In this document: one piece after another, positions 41,913 through 51,185 of the stretch
How positions within the stretch are numbered: position 1 is the first letter of the stretch
Layout of the letters: every line of letters begins with the position of its first letter
Source: Acidobacteriota bacterium
GTDB lineage: Bacteria > Acidobacteriota > Blastocatellia > Pyrinomonadales > Pyrinomonadaceae
Length of the DNA: 64,000 bases
NCBI GenBank assembly: GCA_016700175.1
Contig: CP065003.1
Location: 2,800,001 to 2,864,000, forward strand
Direction of reading: 5' to 3'
Notes under the pieces: generated by a model
Databases searched by the model: none
Seen by the model: the letters and a program-made list of their open reading frames with translations, nothing else
What the model was told of the DNA's origin: nothing
Made by a program: the position numbers and the translations under genes

Positions 41913-42632
41913 ATGAGTTTTTCCCGCATTGATTCCCGAGCCTTTGACGAGATCCGAAAGACGAAGATCACGCCGAACATATCTCCGTACGCCGAAGGGT
42001 CGGCGCTTATCGAGGTCGGCGGGACAAAGGTCATCTGCATGGCATCCGTCGAGGACCGTGTCCCGCCGTGGATGCGGAACGACGGCAAAGGCTGGGTCAC
42101 CGCCGAATACGGCATGCTGCCGAGGGCGACGCACACCCGCGTAAGGCGCGAGACCCAGAGGCCGTCCGGGCGTACGATGGAGATCCAGAGGCTGATCGGA
42201 CGCAGCCTTCGGGCGATCGTCGATCTGACGATGATGGGCGAACGGCAGATCTTCGTCGACTGCGACGTGATCCAGGCGGATGGAGGCACGCGGTGCGCTT
42301 CGATCACCGGCGCTTACGTTGCGCTCGCGTTGGCCTGCCGGAGGATGCTAAATGACGGGACATTCATACGGTCGCCGATCATAAGCGAGGTCGCGGCGAT
42401 CTCGGTCGGCATTGTCGAAGGGACTGCCGTAGCGGACCTGAAGTACGAGGAAGACTCGACCGCCGAAGTAGACATGAATGTCGTGTGCACGGGCAGCGGG
42501 AAGTTCATCGAGATCCAGGGCACGGCGGAGCAGGAGCCTTTCAACCGATCGCAGATGGACGAGATGCTCGCGCTTGCGGACAAGGGATTAAAGGAGCTCT
42601 TCGAGATACAGCGGAACGTATTGGCGGGATAG
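41913..42632 (+). CDS. rph: Ribonuclease PH
   Basis: This phosphorolytic 3'-5' exoribonuclease trims tRNA 3' ends. The 239-residue length is normal. Diagnostic blocks are 'GSALIEVGGTKVICMASVED', 'WVTAEYGMLPRATHTR', 'GRTMEIQRLIGRSLRAIVDL' and 'DCDVIQADGGTRCASITG', including the arginines and aspartates of the phosphate and metal sites. The start ATG 41913 has no strong ribosome binding site because the heptamer array runs up to it. It heads a rightward group with fabG (19 bp downstream). Confidence 0.96.
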   Translation: MSFSRIDSRAFDEIRKTKITPNISPYAEGSALIEVGGTKVICMASVEDRVPPWMRNDGKGWVTAEYGMLPRATHTRVRRETQRPSGRTMEIQRLIGRSLRAIVDLTMMGERQIFVDCDVIQADGGTRCASITGAYVALALACRRMLNDGTFIRSPIISEVAAISVGIVEGTAVADLKYEEDSTAEVDMNVVCTGSGKFIEIQGTAEQEPFNRSQMDEMLALADKGLKELFEIQRNVLAG

Positions 42633-42651
42633 TCCGATCCGGAGGAAGAAA

Positions 42652-43407
42652 TTGAGCGAGAAACAATTCGATGGTAAAGGCGCGATCGTGACGGGGGCCA
42701 CCCGCGGGATCGGCAAGGCGGCTGTACTCGAGCTCGCGAAGCGCGGATGTAACGTGGCGTTCAATTACGCCAGCAGCGCGGAAGCGGCGGAGAAGATCAA
42801 GGCCGAGGTCGAAGGTTACGGGGTCGCGTGCTTCGCCCAGGCGTGCGACGTCGCGAGCACCGAAGCCGCCGCGGATTTCGTAAAGTCCGCGAAGGAAACG
42901 CTCGGGTCGATCGATTACCTTGTCAACAACGCGGGGATCACGCGCGACAACCTCATAATGCGTATGAAAGAAGAGGACTGGGACGCCGTGATCGACACGA
43001 ACTTGAAAGGCGCGTGGAACTTCTCGAAGGCCGTGTTAAGGCCGATGATGCGCAATGAGGACGGCGGCGTGATCCTGAATATCTCTTCGATCAGCGGAGT
43101 CGTGGGGATGCTCGGGCAGTCGAATTATTCGGCATCGAAGGCGGGTATGATCGGCCTGACCAAATCCCTTGCGAAAGAAGTGGCAAGCCGGAACGTGACC
43201 GTGAACGCGCTCGCGTTGGGGATGGTCGCCACAGACATGACGGACGAGATGAACGAAGAGTTCCGTGAGAAGATCCTCGCCAACATCCCGCTCGGAAGAT
43301 TTGCCGAGCCGCAGGAGATCGCGGAGATCATTTGTTTTCTGCTTTCCGGTTCCGCGAAGTACATCACCGGACAGGTGATTCAGGCCGACGGCGGCCTCGC
43401 GATCTAG
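42652..43407 (+). CDS. fabG: 3-oxoacyl-ACP reductase-type short-chain dehydrogenase
   Basis: The 251-residue SDR has the nucleotide-binding TGATRGIG at 14-21, NNAG at 92-95, and catalytic Ser146, Tyr159 and Lys163 (YSASK). The TRGIG and 'QVIQADGGLAI' ending are typical of FabG, the NADPH-dependent reductase of fatty-acid elongation. The start is TTG 42652 behind GGAGGA. The missing usual FabG motif N-terminal 'ALVTGAS' is replaced by 'AIVTGAT'. It sits between rph and a rhomboid gene rather than in a fab cluster, so a specialised SDR is the alternative. Confidence 0.85.
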   Translation: MSEKQFDGKGAIVTGATRGIGKAAVLELAKRGCNVAFNYASSAEAAEKIKAEVEGYGVACFAQACDVASTEAAADFVKSAKETLGSIDYLVNNAGITRDNLIMRMKEEDWDAVIDTNLKGAWNFSKAVLRPMMRNEDGGVILNISSISGVVGMLGQSNYSASKAGMIGLTKSLAKEVASRNVTVNALALGMVATDMTDEMNEEFREKILANIPLGRFAEPQEIAEIICFLLSGSAKYITGQVIQADGGLAI

Positions 43408-43427
43408 CGCAGCGAAGGTTTTTCGGA

Positions 43428-44504
43428 ATGGCGTCCGGCGGCGGTTGGTCGTCGGACGCCTTTCTGACACAAGCGATGGAATACGTTAACGACGAACAGG
43501 AAGAGCCGCAACAGACTCCCGAGGAGTATCTGGCGGAAAGAAAGAAGTCGCTTCGCACGAAGTCCTGGTGGGCGATCGGCGCCGGCCTGTTCGTGGTCGC
43601 CGCGCACTTAGTCTTGTTCGCGATCGTGATCTTCGGGGCCGGCGAGCAATCGATCGTCGGCTGGTCGGACCTGCTTCGGAGTCTGTTTTTCATCCTCGCC
43701 TTGATGGCGATCGCGGGCGGTATCTACGGCTTGCGGGAAGCGAACCGTATGACGCTTGAGGATCTGATCCCGAGTCGGGAAGCGATCGAGTTCGCGTCGC
43801 AGTTCGAGTTCATCAAGCCTTACTTCTCTTACTTTCTGGTCGGTGCGATCGCCGCAGTGTATATCACGCAGATGGTCGTGGATGCCGAGGTGCGGACCGC
43901 AGCGGACGAACTTCCAGCCTCGATCGCGAGGGCGGGCCTGATCAAACCGGCGGTCGTCAACGGAGGCGAATGGTGGCGGCTTTTGACGGGGGCGACCGTT
44001 CACGGGAGCCTTATCCACATATTCTTCAACGGTTACGCGCTTCTTGGCTTCGGAAGGCTGATCGAGTATTTCTCGAACCGCGCCCACCTTGCGATCGTGA
44101 TGCTCCTGTCGATCATCGCCGGATCGCTCGCCAGCACGTACTTCATGCCGTTGACTCCGACAGTGGGTGCCTCGGGCGGAATCATGGGGCTGATCGGTTT
44201 TCTAGCCATCTACGGTTCGAGACGCCGCCGCCAGCTTATGCCCGGCTTCCTGAAAGCGATGTTGACGAACATTGCCTTCATCGCCGCCTTCGGGCTGATC
44301 GCCTTCAGCATCATCGACAACTTCGCGCATTTCGGCGGCCTGGCGGTGGGCGTAATTTACGGTTTGATCGCGGTACCGAAGGATCTGGACAGGAACCCGC
44401 GGGAAGTTCCTCAGGCGGTTACTATTCTCGGATACGCAGCCATCGCGATCTTTGCCGCCGCCTGTGTGTTTAGTATGCTCTTGATGAAAGGTACGATCGG
44501 TTGA
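43428..44504 (+). CDS. Rhomboid-family intramembrane serine protease
   Basis: ATG 43428 follows GAAGG; the longer reading inside fabG is rejected. The 358-residue protein has a cytoplasmic acidic N-terminus, two helices at about 47-70 and 84-102, and a six-helix rhomboid core from about 135: 'HGSLIHIFFNGYAL' (193-206, oxyanion Asn201), catalytic GASGG with Ser249, and His301 in 'NFAHFGG'. The active site is complete. The N-terminal two-helix extension is additional to the minimal bacterial core. Substrates cannot be predicted. It starts 21 bp after fabG, likely in one transcript with it. Confidence 0.92.
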   Translation: MASGGGWSSDAFLTQAMEYVNDEQEEPQQTPEEYLAERKKSLRTKSWWAIGAGLFVVAAHLVLFAIVIFGAGEQSIVGWSDLLRSLFFILALMAIAGGIYGLREANRMTLEDLIPSREAIEFASQFEFIKPYFSYFLVGAIAAVYITQMVVDAEVRTAADELPASIARAGLIKPAVVNGGEWWRLLTGATVHGSLIHIFFNGYALLGFGRLIEYFSNRAHLAIVMLLSIIAGSLASTYFMPLTPTVGASGGIMGLIGFLAIYGSRRRRQLMPGFLKAMLTNIAFIAAFGLIAFSIIDNFAHFGGLAVGVIYGLIAVPKDLDRNPREVPQAVTILGYAAIAIFAAACVFSMLLMKGTIG

Positions 44505-44556
44505 AGGGCATCCGGAACGCCTCCTCAGACCTCATCCGCAAGCTTGTTCTATAGAA

Positions 44557-45183
44557 ATGGCAAGGGCCAGAGTCCACCAGCACGTAAATCCGCTCGCGAA
44601 ATACTTTCGCGAACTTCCCGTTGAACCGCTCGATCCGGAAGACGTCTTCGACGACGCTTCGCTGCCTCTGCATCTCGACATAGGCTGCGCGCGCGGTCGT
44701 TTCATACTGGAAATGGCGAGGATCGAGAAGGGGTGGAACTTCCTCGGTGTAGAGATCCGCGAGCCGCTGGTGGATGACGCGAATAAGATCCGCGACGATG
44801 AAAATCTCGGGAATCTACACTACGGGTTCTGCAACGCGACCTTCGACCTGAGGGAACTTCTGAAGGATGTCCCGGAAGGCATTCTGAAAGCCGTCACTAT
44901 CCAGTTCCCCGATCCCTGGTTTAAGAAGAGGCACGCAAAGAGGCGTATGGTGAAAGGCTCGATGGTCCGTTCGATCCTGCGCCACCTGGCGGACGACGGC
45001 ACCGTCCTTTTGCAGACCGACGTGGATTTCGTCGCGGAAGAGATGCTGGGGGAATTCCTTCGGACCGGGGAATTCGAGATGGAGAAGCTTGACGAAAATC
45101 CTATTGCCGTCAAGACCGAGCGCGAGATCGCAGTCGAGAACAAGGGACTTCCCGTGTACCGGTATTTGTTGAGGAGGAAGTAG
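44557..45183 (+). CDS. trmB: tRNA (guanine-N7-)-methyltransferase
   Basis: TrmB makes m7G46 in the variable loop of tRNAs. The 208-residue protein shows the AdoMet site 'LHLDIGCARGRFILEMA', the acceptor-site block 'ITIQFPDPWFKKRHAKRR' (here VTIQFPDPWFKKRHAKRR) and 'LQTDVDFVAEEMLGEF', all family-specific. Length is typical. It lies 53 bp after the rhomboid gene in the same direction and is followed by short palindromic repeats. Confidence 0.95.
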   Translation: MARARVHQHVNPLAKYFRELPVEPLDPEDVFDDASLPLHLDIGCARGRFILEMARIEKGWNFLGVEIREPLVDDANKIRDDENLGNLHYGFCNATFDLRELLKDVPEGILKAVTIQFPDPWFKKRHAKRRMVKGSMVRSILRHLADDGTVLLQTDVDFVAEEMLGEFLRTGEFEMEKLDENPIAVKTEREIAVENKGLPVYRYLLRRK

Positions 45184-45243
45184 CGGCAGCGGAACCCCTA
45201 GCGTTAGCGCGGGGTCCTGCTGCACTCGCGGATACAAAAAACC

Positions 45244-45269
45244 AGGGCGGGGACAAGCCCCGCCCCTAC
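45244..45269. repeat. REP-like palindrome GGGCGGGG-ACAA-GCCCCGCCC
   Basis: A hairpin with 8-bp arms, followed by CTAC, lies between the convergent trmB and M48 genes. A related degenerate copy (CCGGGCGGACGG, then ACAAGCCCCGTCCCTAC) is at about 63377. It may act as a bidirectional transcript end. Confidence 0.6.
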
Positions 45270-45272
45270 GTG

Positions 45273-46685
45273 CTAGTCATTAAGCTCTATCGAGCGGACC
45301 ATCTCGTTGAATGCACGGTTGTAAGCGCTGCTTTGGCTTCTTGGAGCGACGCCGACCACGTAGAACAGGTCGCCGCTGCGGAGCTGGGTCGTGTAGACAA
45401 GAGCGTATTCCGTCTCGCCCGTCACCGGAGACCTTCCTGCGAGCATAACCGCATAGGCCGAGCGGCCGTCAACGTACGTGCTCGAGTAACCGGTCGTCCT
45501 TCTCAGGTAAGTGTTCGCCTGCAGTATCCCGTTAACGTACTCCTGGGTCGCGTTGGCCAGGTTGCGCTGGTTGGTCTTGTTTACTCCGATCAAAGCACCG
45601 TGAGTGATCCCCTGATTGCCATATGCGCCGTCAGGTGCGAACCACACCTCGCTTTCGCCTTCGAACTGCTTCCAGTTTGAAGGTACGTTGACCAGCAACC
45701 AATTCCCTGTCGCGTAGGTTCTCGCAGCGGAGGACGGATAAGGGACGTTTCGCGTGTATCTTCCTGAAGCCATTCCGCCCGAAGCGCCCTGGCCGCCGCT
45801 GCTTTGCGTGTCCTTCTGGATCTCTTCAAGCGTCCTCGCAGGCGGAAGCCTTCTGAGCCTCTGCTGCGTGCTAAGGAAGCCCGGCGTCAGTTTGATCGGC
45901 TCCGGAGAGACACGCAACAGTTCGGCCTCCCGGTTGATAGTTTCATATCTGCGGCTCGGGTCGGGGTGGCTGCTAAGCCATTCCGGAGGCCTTCCTCCCT
46001 CGCTCTGTTCGTTTATCGTCCGGAACATGTTCGCAAGGTCCCTGGGATCATAACCCGCGTCGGCGAGTATCCTCGCCCCGAGGATATCTGCCTGCCGTTC
46101 GTAATCGCGGCTGTATCGGAGGAAATATCCCTGTGCGAACAGAGCTCCCAGCTGGGCTCCGAGCTGCCCTCCGAGGATCGCTCCGCCGAGGATCGCACCG
46201 ATACCGAGGATCTGGTTAAGGGGGTTGCTTTGCTTGGTAGCCTGCGCGGTACCGTGTCGCAAAGCGACGTGGCTGATCTCGTGTGCCATAACGCCCGCCA
46301 TTTCGCCCTCGTTCTTTGCGGCTTCGATCATTCCGCGGTTGACGTACATCGGTCCTCCCGGAAGCGCGAAGGCATTGATATCGCTTGCGTTTACGATCTT
46401 GAATCTGTAATCGAATTCCGGATGCCGGAATTCCCGGGGAATCGAGAGCACGAGCCTTTCGCCGACATCCTGAAGATAATTCTGGGACGCACTGTCGCTG
46501 AGGATCGGGAATTGATTCTCGACCTTCGCGGAAACCTCATTTCCGAGCTTTACGTCGTCCTCGACCTTGTACTTGTTCTTGGGCATCTTGATCTCGGTCT
46601 GCGCAAGCGCCGCCATTGGCGCCAAAAGCAGAACCCAGACCAGCATTGCCGATGCCGCGAACCTGGATTTTTGTATTTTTCTCAT
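45273..46685 (-). CDS. Exported M48-family zinc metalloprotease (BepA/LoiP-like)
   Basis: ATG 46685 is preceded by GGGGGGAG and followed by a signal peptide (AASAMLVWVLLLAPMAALAQ), giving 470 residues. The zinc motif HEISH is at 135-139 within 'GVMAHEISHVALRHGT', and the third ligand is in 'RDYERQADILGARILADAG'. A Gly-rich hydrophobic segment ('GAILGGAILGGQLGAQLG') follows the motif as in LoiP/BepA. The C-terminal half (about 300-470) is a beta-rich domain found after M48 in acidobacteria-like genomes. A periplasmic quality-control protease is expected. Confidence 0.9.
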   Translation of the reverse strand: MRKIQKSRFAASAMLVWVLLLAPMAALAQTEIKMPKNKYKVEDDVKLGNEVSAKVENQFPILSDSASQNYLQDVGERLVLSIPREFRHPEFDYRFKIVNASDINAFALPGGPMYVNRGMIEAAKNEGEMAGVMAHEISHVALRHGTAQATKQSNPLNQILGIGAILGGAILGGQLGAQLGALFAQGYFLRYSRDYERQADILGARILADAGYDPRDLANMFRTINEQSEGGRPPEWLSSHPDPSRRYETINREAELLRVSPEPIKLTPGFLSTQQRLRRLPPARTLEEIQKDTQSSGGQGASGGMASGRYTRNVPYPSSAARTYATGNWLLVNVPSNWKQFEGESEVWFAPDGAYGNQGITHGALIGVNKTNQRNLANATQEYVNGILQANTYLRRTTGYSSTYVDGRSAYAVMLAGRSPVTGETEYALVYTTQLRSGDLFYVVGVAPRSQSSAYNRAFNEMVRSIELND

Positions 46686-46904
46686 ATCTCCCCCCTGGCG
46701 GAACGAGTTCAAAAAGGAAAGACCCTCAAGCCGGGTCTCAGATTTTATCAGATTGGGGAGAAGAGACAACACAGTGCCTTAAAAGCGGCCCTGTGATGAA
46801 GGCCCTGAAGGGACAAGTTCGCCGTCGATTCTGGACCGGGGCGCGGAATGATCTTCCCGGACACCCGGCCCGAACACGCTAACTACTTGATAAATAACAG
46901 GATA
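46686..46904. other. Spacer upstream of the M48 gene
   Basis: No gene is supported. The leftward promoter of the M48 gene should lie here. No clear terminator for the small leftward gene at 46905 was seen. Confidence 0.3.
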
Positions 46905-47102
46905 TCAGATCGATGGTTCGGGCGAAGATACTTCGACCTTTGCTTCGGAATATGCGTGGTCTCTCTCGGAGATGGGTTCGAGTATCTCCCTGATCCTGTG
47001 GATCAACGGAAGCACTTGATTGGACTCGATCCCTTCCTCGCGGTGCTTGTCCACGAGCGCGGCGAAGGCAAGATCGTTCTCCAGTTCATTTACCAGCTGC
47101 AT
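46905..47102 (-). CDS. Small acidic helical protein
   Basis: The 65-codon ORF begins 'MQLVNELENDLAFAALVDKH', followed by a helix 'QVLPLIHRIREILEPI' and a disordered tail ending in SSPEPSI. AAAGG lies immediately upstream of the ATG and AGGAAAGG ten bases earlier. The composition is protein-like on this strand, while the opposite frames are not. It stands alone between the M48 gene and pstS. No family recognised; function unknown. Confidence 0.5.
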   Translation of the reverse strand: MQLVNELENDLAFAALVDKHREEGIESNQVLPLIHRIREILEPISERDHAYSEAKVEVSSPEPSI

Positions 47103-47442
47103 ACCTTTAGATTCCTTTCCTCTGCCAAAAATCGACAGCCGAAGTCCTGAGGGAGAGATTTCCCTGAAGCGGATTGCGGAGATTAATTGGTTACGTAATT
47201 GAGAAGTCTAAAACAAGTATGTTGAATCAATGTAAATTCCGTGTTAAATCGACCGCGGAAAAACCTGCCCGGAATTTTCTTTTAAGCTAGATTTAACAGA
47301 AATGCGTTAGTCTCTTCCACTTTATGGCCTTTGCGTCAATGGAAAACTGCACGGTCCTTCGATCACCGAATGTATCTCTGATTGAAGGTATTATGCGCCT
47401 CGTTCCAGGCAGAGGCAAACACAGGAGATCACTTAACACAAT
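47103..47442 (+). promoter_or_regulatory. Upstream region of the pst operon
   Basis: This AT-rich 340-bp gap should hold the phosphate-responsive promoter of pstS and the leftward promoter of the small gene at 47102. A small inverted repeat, AAATTCCG at 47231 and CGGAATTT at about 47270, and two TTTAAC/TTAAAT-like words are visible, but I cannot identify a PHO box with confidence. No ORF is supported. Confidence 0.35.
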
Positions 47443-48552
47443 ATGAACAAGATCAGGAATTTTTCAATTTTCGCAGCGATCGTCGCATTCGTGATGATCG
47501 GATTCGCGTGCAGCGGCGCACCGCTTTCGGGAACATCTGACGGCGGCGATGGTTCCGGTGCGATGCGGCTCCAGGGTTCCGGTGCGAGCTTCCCGAAACC
47601 CATTTACGAAAAGTGGGTGAACGAGTACCAGAAGGTCGATCCCAATGTACGCATCGACTACCAGTCGACGGGATCCGGCGCCGGGCAAAAGGCCATACTC
47701 TCGAGGACGGTCGATTTCGGCGCTTCGGACGATCCGATGAAGGACGAAGACCTCTCCAAGGCCGACGGCGAGTTGATGCACATTCCTACCGTGCTCGGAG
47801 CCGTTGTTATGACGTACAACCTCGACGGTGTCGACAAACCGCTCAAACTGACGGCGGAGAACATCGCCGGTATCTATCTCGGCGAGATCAAGAAGTGGAA
47901 CGATCCGAAGCTTGCGGCCGACAATCCGGACGCGAATCTGCCTGATAAAGCAATATTCCCGGTTTACAGAGCCGATTCCAGCGGAACCACGGCAGTATTT
48001 ACAGACTTTCTCGCCGCGAGGGTTCCCGCGTTCAAGGACAAGGTCGGCGCGAGCAAGCAGCCCAACTGGGTGGAGGGAGTCGGAAGCGGTCAGCCGAGAA
48101 ACGACGGTGTAATGGGACTGGTCAAGCAGACGCCTTTCAGCATAGGCTACGTCGAGATCGCATTCGCAAAGGCAAACGACCTTCCGACCGCTCTGATCAA
48201 GAATCCAGCCGGCAACTTCGTCGAAGCGACGATCGAGAATGTCTCCGCGGCAGCCGCGGGATCGGCTGCAAAGATGCCCGCCGACATGCGCATCTCGATC
48301 ACGAACGCCGACGGCGAGAACTCGTACCCGATCTCCAGCTACACCTATATATTGGTGTACAAGGACCAAAAGGACGCTCGAAAGGGAAAAGCCCTCGCCG
48401 AGTTCCTTTGGTGGGCGGTTCACGACGGTTCGCAGTTCGCCAAAGACCTGCATTACGCCCCGCTTCCGCAGGAAGTCGTCGCAAAGGTCGAAGAGAAGCT
48501 TAAGTCGATAACCTCCGGCGGAAATGTACTGCTGGAGAATCCGGGAAAATAG
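47443..48552 (+). CDS. pstS: Phosphate-binding lipoprotein of the Pst transporter
   Basis: PstS captures inorganic phosphate outside the membrane and passes it to PstCA. The 369-residue protein has a lipoprotein signal with lipobox GFAC (Cys23), then 'LQGSGASFPKPIYEKWVNEY', 'YQSTGSGAGQKAILSRTVDFGASDDP' (shortened: TGSGAGQKAI) and 'RADSSGTTAVFTDFL', the phosphate-ligand loops of PstS, and the late block 'SYTYILVY'. It heads a co-directional operon: pstC starts 6 bp after its stop. Confidence 0.96.
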   Translation: MNKIRNFSIFAAIVAFVMIGFACSGAPLSGTSDGGDGSGAMRLQGSGASFPKPIYEKWVNEYQKVDPNVRIDYQSTGSGAGQKAILSRTVDFGASDDPMKDEDLSKADGELMHIPTVLGAVVMTYNLDGVDKPLKLTAENIAGIYLGEIKKWNDPKLAADNPDANLPDKAIFPVYRADSSGTTAVFTDFLAARVPAFKDKVGASKQPNWVEGVGSGQPRNDGVMGLVKQTPFSIGYVEIAFAKANDLPTALIKNPAGNFVEATIENVSAAAAGSAAKMPADMRISITNADGENSYPISSYTYILVYKDQKDARKGKALAEFLWWAVHDGSQFAKDLHYAPLPQEVVAKVEEKLKSITSGGNVLLENPGK

Positions 48553-48558
48553 AGCGGA

Positions 48559-49488
48559 TTGGCAAAGACGGGCACATTCGCTGACAGCCTGTTCAAGGGC
48601 GTCCTCACGGTCTTCGCGGCTACGATCATTCTGGTCGTCGTCGCGATGATCGCGATGATGTTCTGGAACTCGCTGCCGACGATCAGGGAATTCGGGCTCG
48701 GATTCCTGGTCGGCAGCGACTGGCAGCCTGCGTCCGATGTTTACGGCGCTCTCCCCTTCATATACGGCACGATCGTGTCGTCGGTGATCGCCCTCATCCT
48801 CGCGGTCCCGGTCTCACTCGGGATCGCGATCTTTCTCGTAGAGCAGGCACCGAAGAGCATTGCCTCGCCGATCGCTTTCATGGTCGAGCTGCTCGCGGCG
48901 ATCCCCTCGGTCGTCTACGGGCTGTGGGGGATATTCGTACTCGCTCCGTTCATAAGGAATTATCTCGGTCCGATCCTGCAGAATTATCTCGGCTGGCTTC
49001 CTCTCTTTCAGGGACGTCTGACCGGAATCGGAATGCTGACCGGCGGCGTCATTATGGCGATCATGGTGACCCCGATCATCACCGCCGTCGTCCGGGACGT
49101 TCTGGAGGTGGTTCCGAACACGCAGAGAGATGCGGCGCTGGCACTCGGCGCCACGAAGTGGGAAACGACCCTGATCGTACTCGAGAATGCATCGTCGGGG
49201 ATCGCGGGTGCGGTCGTGCTTGGGCTTGGCCGGGCGCTGGGCGAGACGATGGCCGTGACCATGGTGATCGGGAATGCGCCGCAGATCTCGGCATCGCTGT
49301 TCGAACCCGCATACACGATCGCATCGGTCCTCGCGGCAAACTTTGCCGAGGCTACAGACAGGCTGTACCTCAGTGCGCTGATCGAGATGGGGCTCGTGCT
49401 GTTTCTTGTTACCTTCGTGGTGAATGCGGCGGCGAAGGTGCTGGTGATGGGTGTGGCGAAGGGAACAAACGCGGCGCGGCAGGCCTAA
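48559..49488 (+). CDS. pstC: Phosphate ABC transporter permease PstC
   Basis: The 309-residue permease has six predicted helices, beginning 'VFAATIILVVVAMIAMMFW', the periplasmic block 'GALPFIYGTIVSSVIALIL', the 'ELLAAIPSVVYGLWGIFVL' helix and the ATPase-coupling EAA-type loop 'DAALALGATKWETTLIVL'. This is the PstC pattern. The start is TTG 48559. It pairs with PstA to form the channel. The gene follows pstS by 6 bp and precedes pstA by 7 bp. Confidence 0.95.
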   Translation: MAKTGTFADSLFKGVLTVFAATIILVVVAMIAMMFWNSLPTIREFGLGFLVGSDWQPASDVYGALPFIYGTIVSSVIALILAVPVSLGIAIFLVEQAPKSIASPIAFMVELLAAIPSVVYGLWGIFVLAPFIRNYLGPILQNYLGWLPLFQGRLTGIGMLTGGVIMAIMVTPIITAVVRDVLEVVPNTQRDAALALGATKWETTLIVLENASSGIAGAVVLGLGRALGETMAVTMVIGNAPQISASLFEPAYTIASVLAANFAEATDRLYLSALIEMGLVLFLVTFVVNAAAKVLVMGVAKGTNAARQA

Positions 49489-49495
49489 GATATTG

Positions 49496-50332
49496 ATGGC
49501 GACGGAATTACATCAGCGCAGGAGAATAGTCAGCTCGGTAATGACGATGCTGACCGCGATGTGCGCCATCTTCGCGATCACGATCCTCGTGATCATCCTT
49601 GCCTACATCGCCGTGCGGGGCGTATCGGCGATAAACATCGAGTTCCTGATCGATACGCCAAAGCCGGTAGGCGAGGGCGGCGGTATAGGGAACGCGATAC
49701 TGGGCTCCGCGCTGATGACCTTGCTCGCGACCGCCATCGGGCTCCCGATCGGCATCGGCGCCGGTGTTTATCTTGCGGAATTCGGCGACAACTGGTTCGG
49801 GAACACGGTCCGATTTCTTGCGGACACTCTTATCGGCGTCCCTTCGATCATTGTCGGAATTTTCGTTTACACGATCGTGGTCCTTCCAATGTCGCGGCAG
49901 TCAGGATTCGCGGGCGCTCTCTCTCTGGCGATAATCATGATCCCGATCGTGGCGCGTACGACGGAGGAAATGATCCGGCTTGTGCCGAAATCGATGCGTG
50001 AGGGCGCGCTCGCGCTCGGGGCGCCGCAGTGGCGCGTCACCTGGAACATAGTCATGCCCGCCGCGGCGTCGGGGATCGCGACCGGAGCGATGCTCTCGAT
50101 CGCGCGGATCTCCGGCGAAACTGCGCCTCTGCTGTTCACCGCATTGAACAGCCGCTTTTACAATTACTTTTTCGACCAGCCGATGGCATCGCTGACGGTC
50201 CAGATCTACAATTACGCGACCGGTCCGTTCGAGATCGAGCACCAGATGGCCTGGGCGGCGACGCTTATCCTTGTCGGGCTTATCCTTTTCATAAACATCG
50301 TGGTGAGGTTTCTCACCAAGAAGAAGTATTGA
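49496..50332 (+). CDS. pstA: Phosphate ABC transporter permease PstA
   Basis: ATG 49496 was chosen, since the longer reading overlaps pstC and has no ribosome binding site. The 278-residue protein shows six helices, 'GGIGNAILGSALMTLLATAI', 'LIGVPSIIVGIFVYTIVV' and the coupling loop 'EGALALGAPQWRVTWNIV', followed by 'RISGETAPLLFTAL', which is strongly characteristic of PstA. It forms the permease dimer with PstC and contacts PstB. Confidence 0.95.
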   Translation: MATELHQRRRIVSSVMTMLTAMCAIFAITILVIILAYIAVRGVSAINIEFLIDTPKPVGEGGGIGNAILGSALMTLLATAIGLPIGIGAGVYLAEFGDNWFGNTVRFLADTLIGVPSIIVGIFVYTIVVLPMSRQSGFAGALSLAIIMIPIVARTTEEMIRLVPKSMREGALALGAPQWRVTWNIVMPAAASGIATGAMLSIARISGETAPLLFTALNSRFYNYFFDQPMASLTVQIYNYATGPFEIEHQMAWAATLILVGLILFINIVVRFLTKKKY

Positions 50333-50365
50333 TCCGGGAAGCGCGCGATCGGCCGGAATTTGAGT

Positions 50366-51124
50366 ATGGGAAACAAGATCACGGTCAAGAACCTGAATTT
50401 CTTTTACGGGAAGGACCAGGCGCTATTCGACATCTCTCTCAAGATCCCTGAGCGCGAGGTGATGGCGTTCGTCGGTCCGTCCGGCTGCGGAAAGTCCACT
50501 TTTCTTCGAGTTCTGAACCGTATGAACGACACCATTCCCTATGCGCGGATCGAGGGTGAGGTGAAGATAGACGGCAAAGACATTTATAAAGCCAAGACCG
50601 ATGTTGTGGCTCTCCGGAGAAAGGTCGGGATGGTCTTCCAGAAGTCCAATCCGTTTCCAAAGTCTATTTTCGACAACGTCGCGTACGGGATCCGGATCAA
50701 CCGGATGCATTCTTCGAAGAAGGACCTTGCGGAGCGGGTCGAGAAGGCCCTGAAGGACGCTGCGCTCTGGGAGGAGGTCAAGGACAGGCTTCCTACCTCC
50801 GCATTCGGGCTCTCGGGGGGCCAGCAGCAGAGGCTCTGCATCGCCAGGGCTCTGGCGGTTCAACCTGAGGTGATATTGATGGACGAACCCGCGTCTGCGC
50901 TGGACCCGATCGCTACGCAGAAGATCGAGGAGCTTGTGGTCGAGCTGAAAAAGAAATACACGATCGTCATCGTGACCCACAACATGCAGCAGGCCGCCCG
51001 AATTTCGGACCGGACGGCATTCTTCATGCTCGGCAAACTGATCGAGGTGAACCCGACGGAGAAGATGTTCACGAATCCGGACGACAAGCTTACAGAGGAC
51101 TACATAACAGGCCGGTTTGGTTAA
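50366..51124 (+). CDS. pstB: Phosphate ABC transporter ATP-binding protein PstB
   Basis: ATG 50366 gives 252 residues; TTG 50360 adds two. Walker A is GPSGCGKST at about 37-45, followed by '[19 protein letters not shown]', the PstB-specific text, then '[20 protein letters not shown]', signature LSGGQQQR, Walker B '[13 protein letters not shown]' and '[15 protein letters not shown]'. The Asn-Pro-Phe-Pro after the Q-loop is typical of PstB. It energises PstCA. Confidence 0.97.
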   Translation: MGNKITVKNLNFFYGKDQALFDISLKIPEREVMAFVGPSGCGKSTFLRVLNRMNDTIPYARIEGEVKIDGKDIYKAKTDVVALRRKVGMVFQKSNPFPKSIFDNVAYGIRINRMHSSKKDLAERVEKALKDAALWEEVKDRLPTSAFGLSGGQQQRLCIARALAVQPEVILMDEPASALDPIATQKIEELVVELKKKYTIVIVTHNMQQAARISDRTAFFMLGKLIEVNPTEKMFTNPDDKLTEDYITGRFG

Positions 51125-51185
51125 TTTTTTCCGGTTGTTTTCTATCAAGGGCCGGAACTTCGTTTATAATCAGGCAGTTGTTGTA

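Noticed and set aside
45804..46796. 330-codon rightward ORF opposite the M48 gene
   Set aside because: Antisense shadow. The reverse strand has signal peptide, HEISH motif and ribosome binding site.
47231..47300. PHO box before pstS
   Set aside because: Some TTTAAC/TTAAAT words are present, but no pair with the known 11-bp phasing was found, so it was not called.
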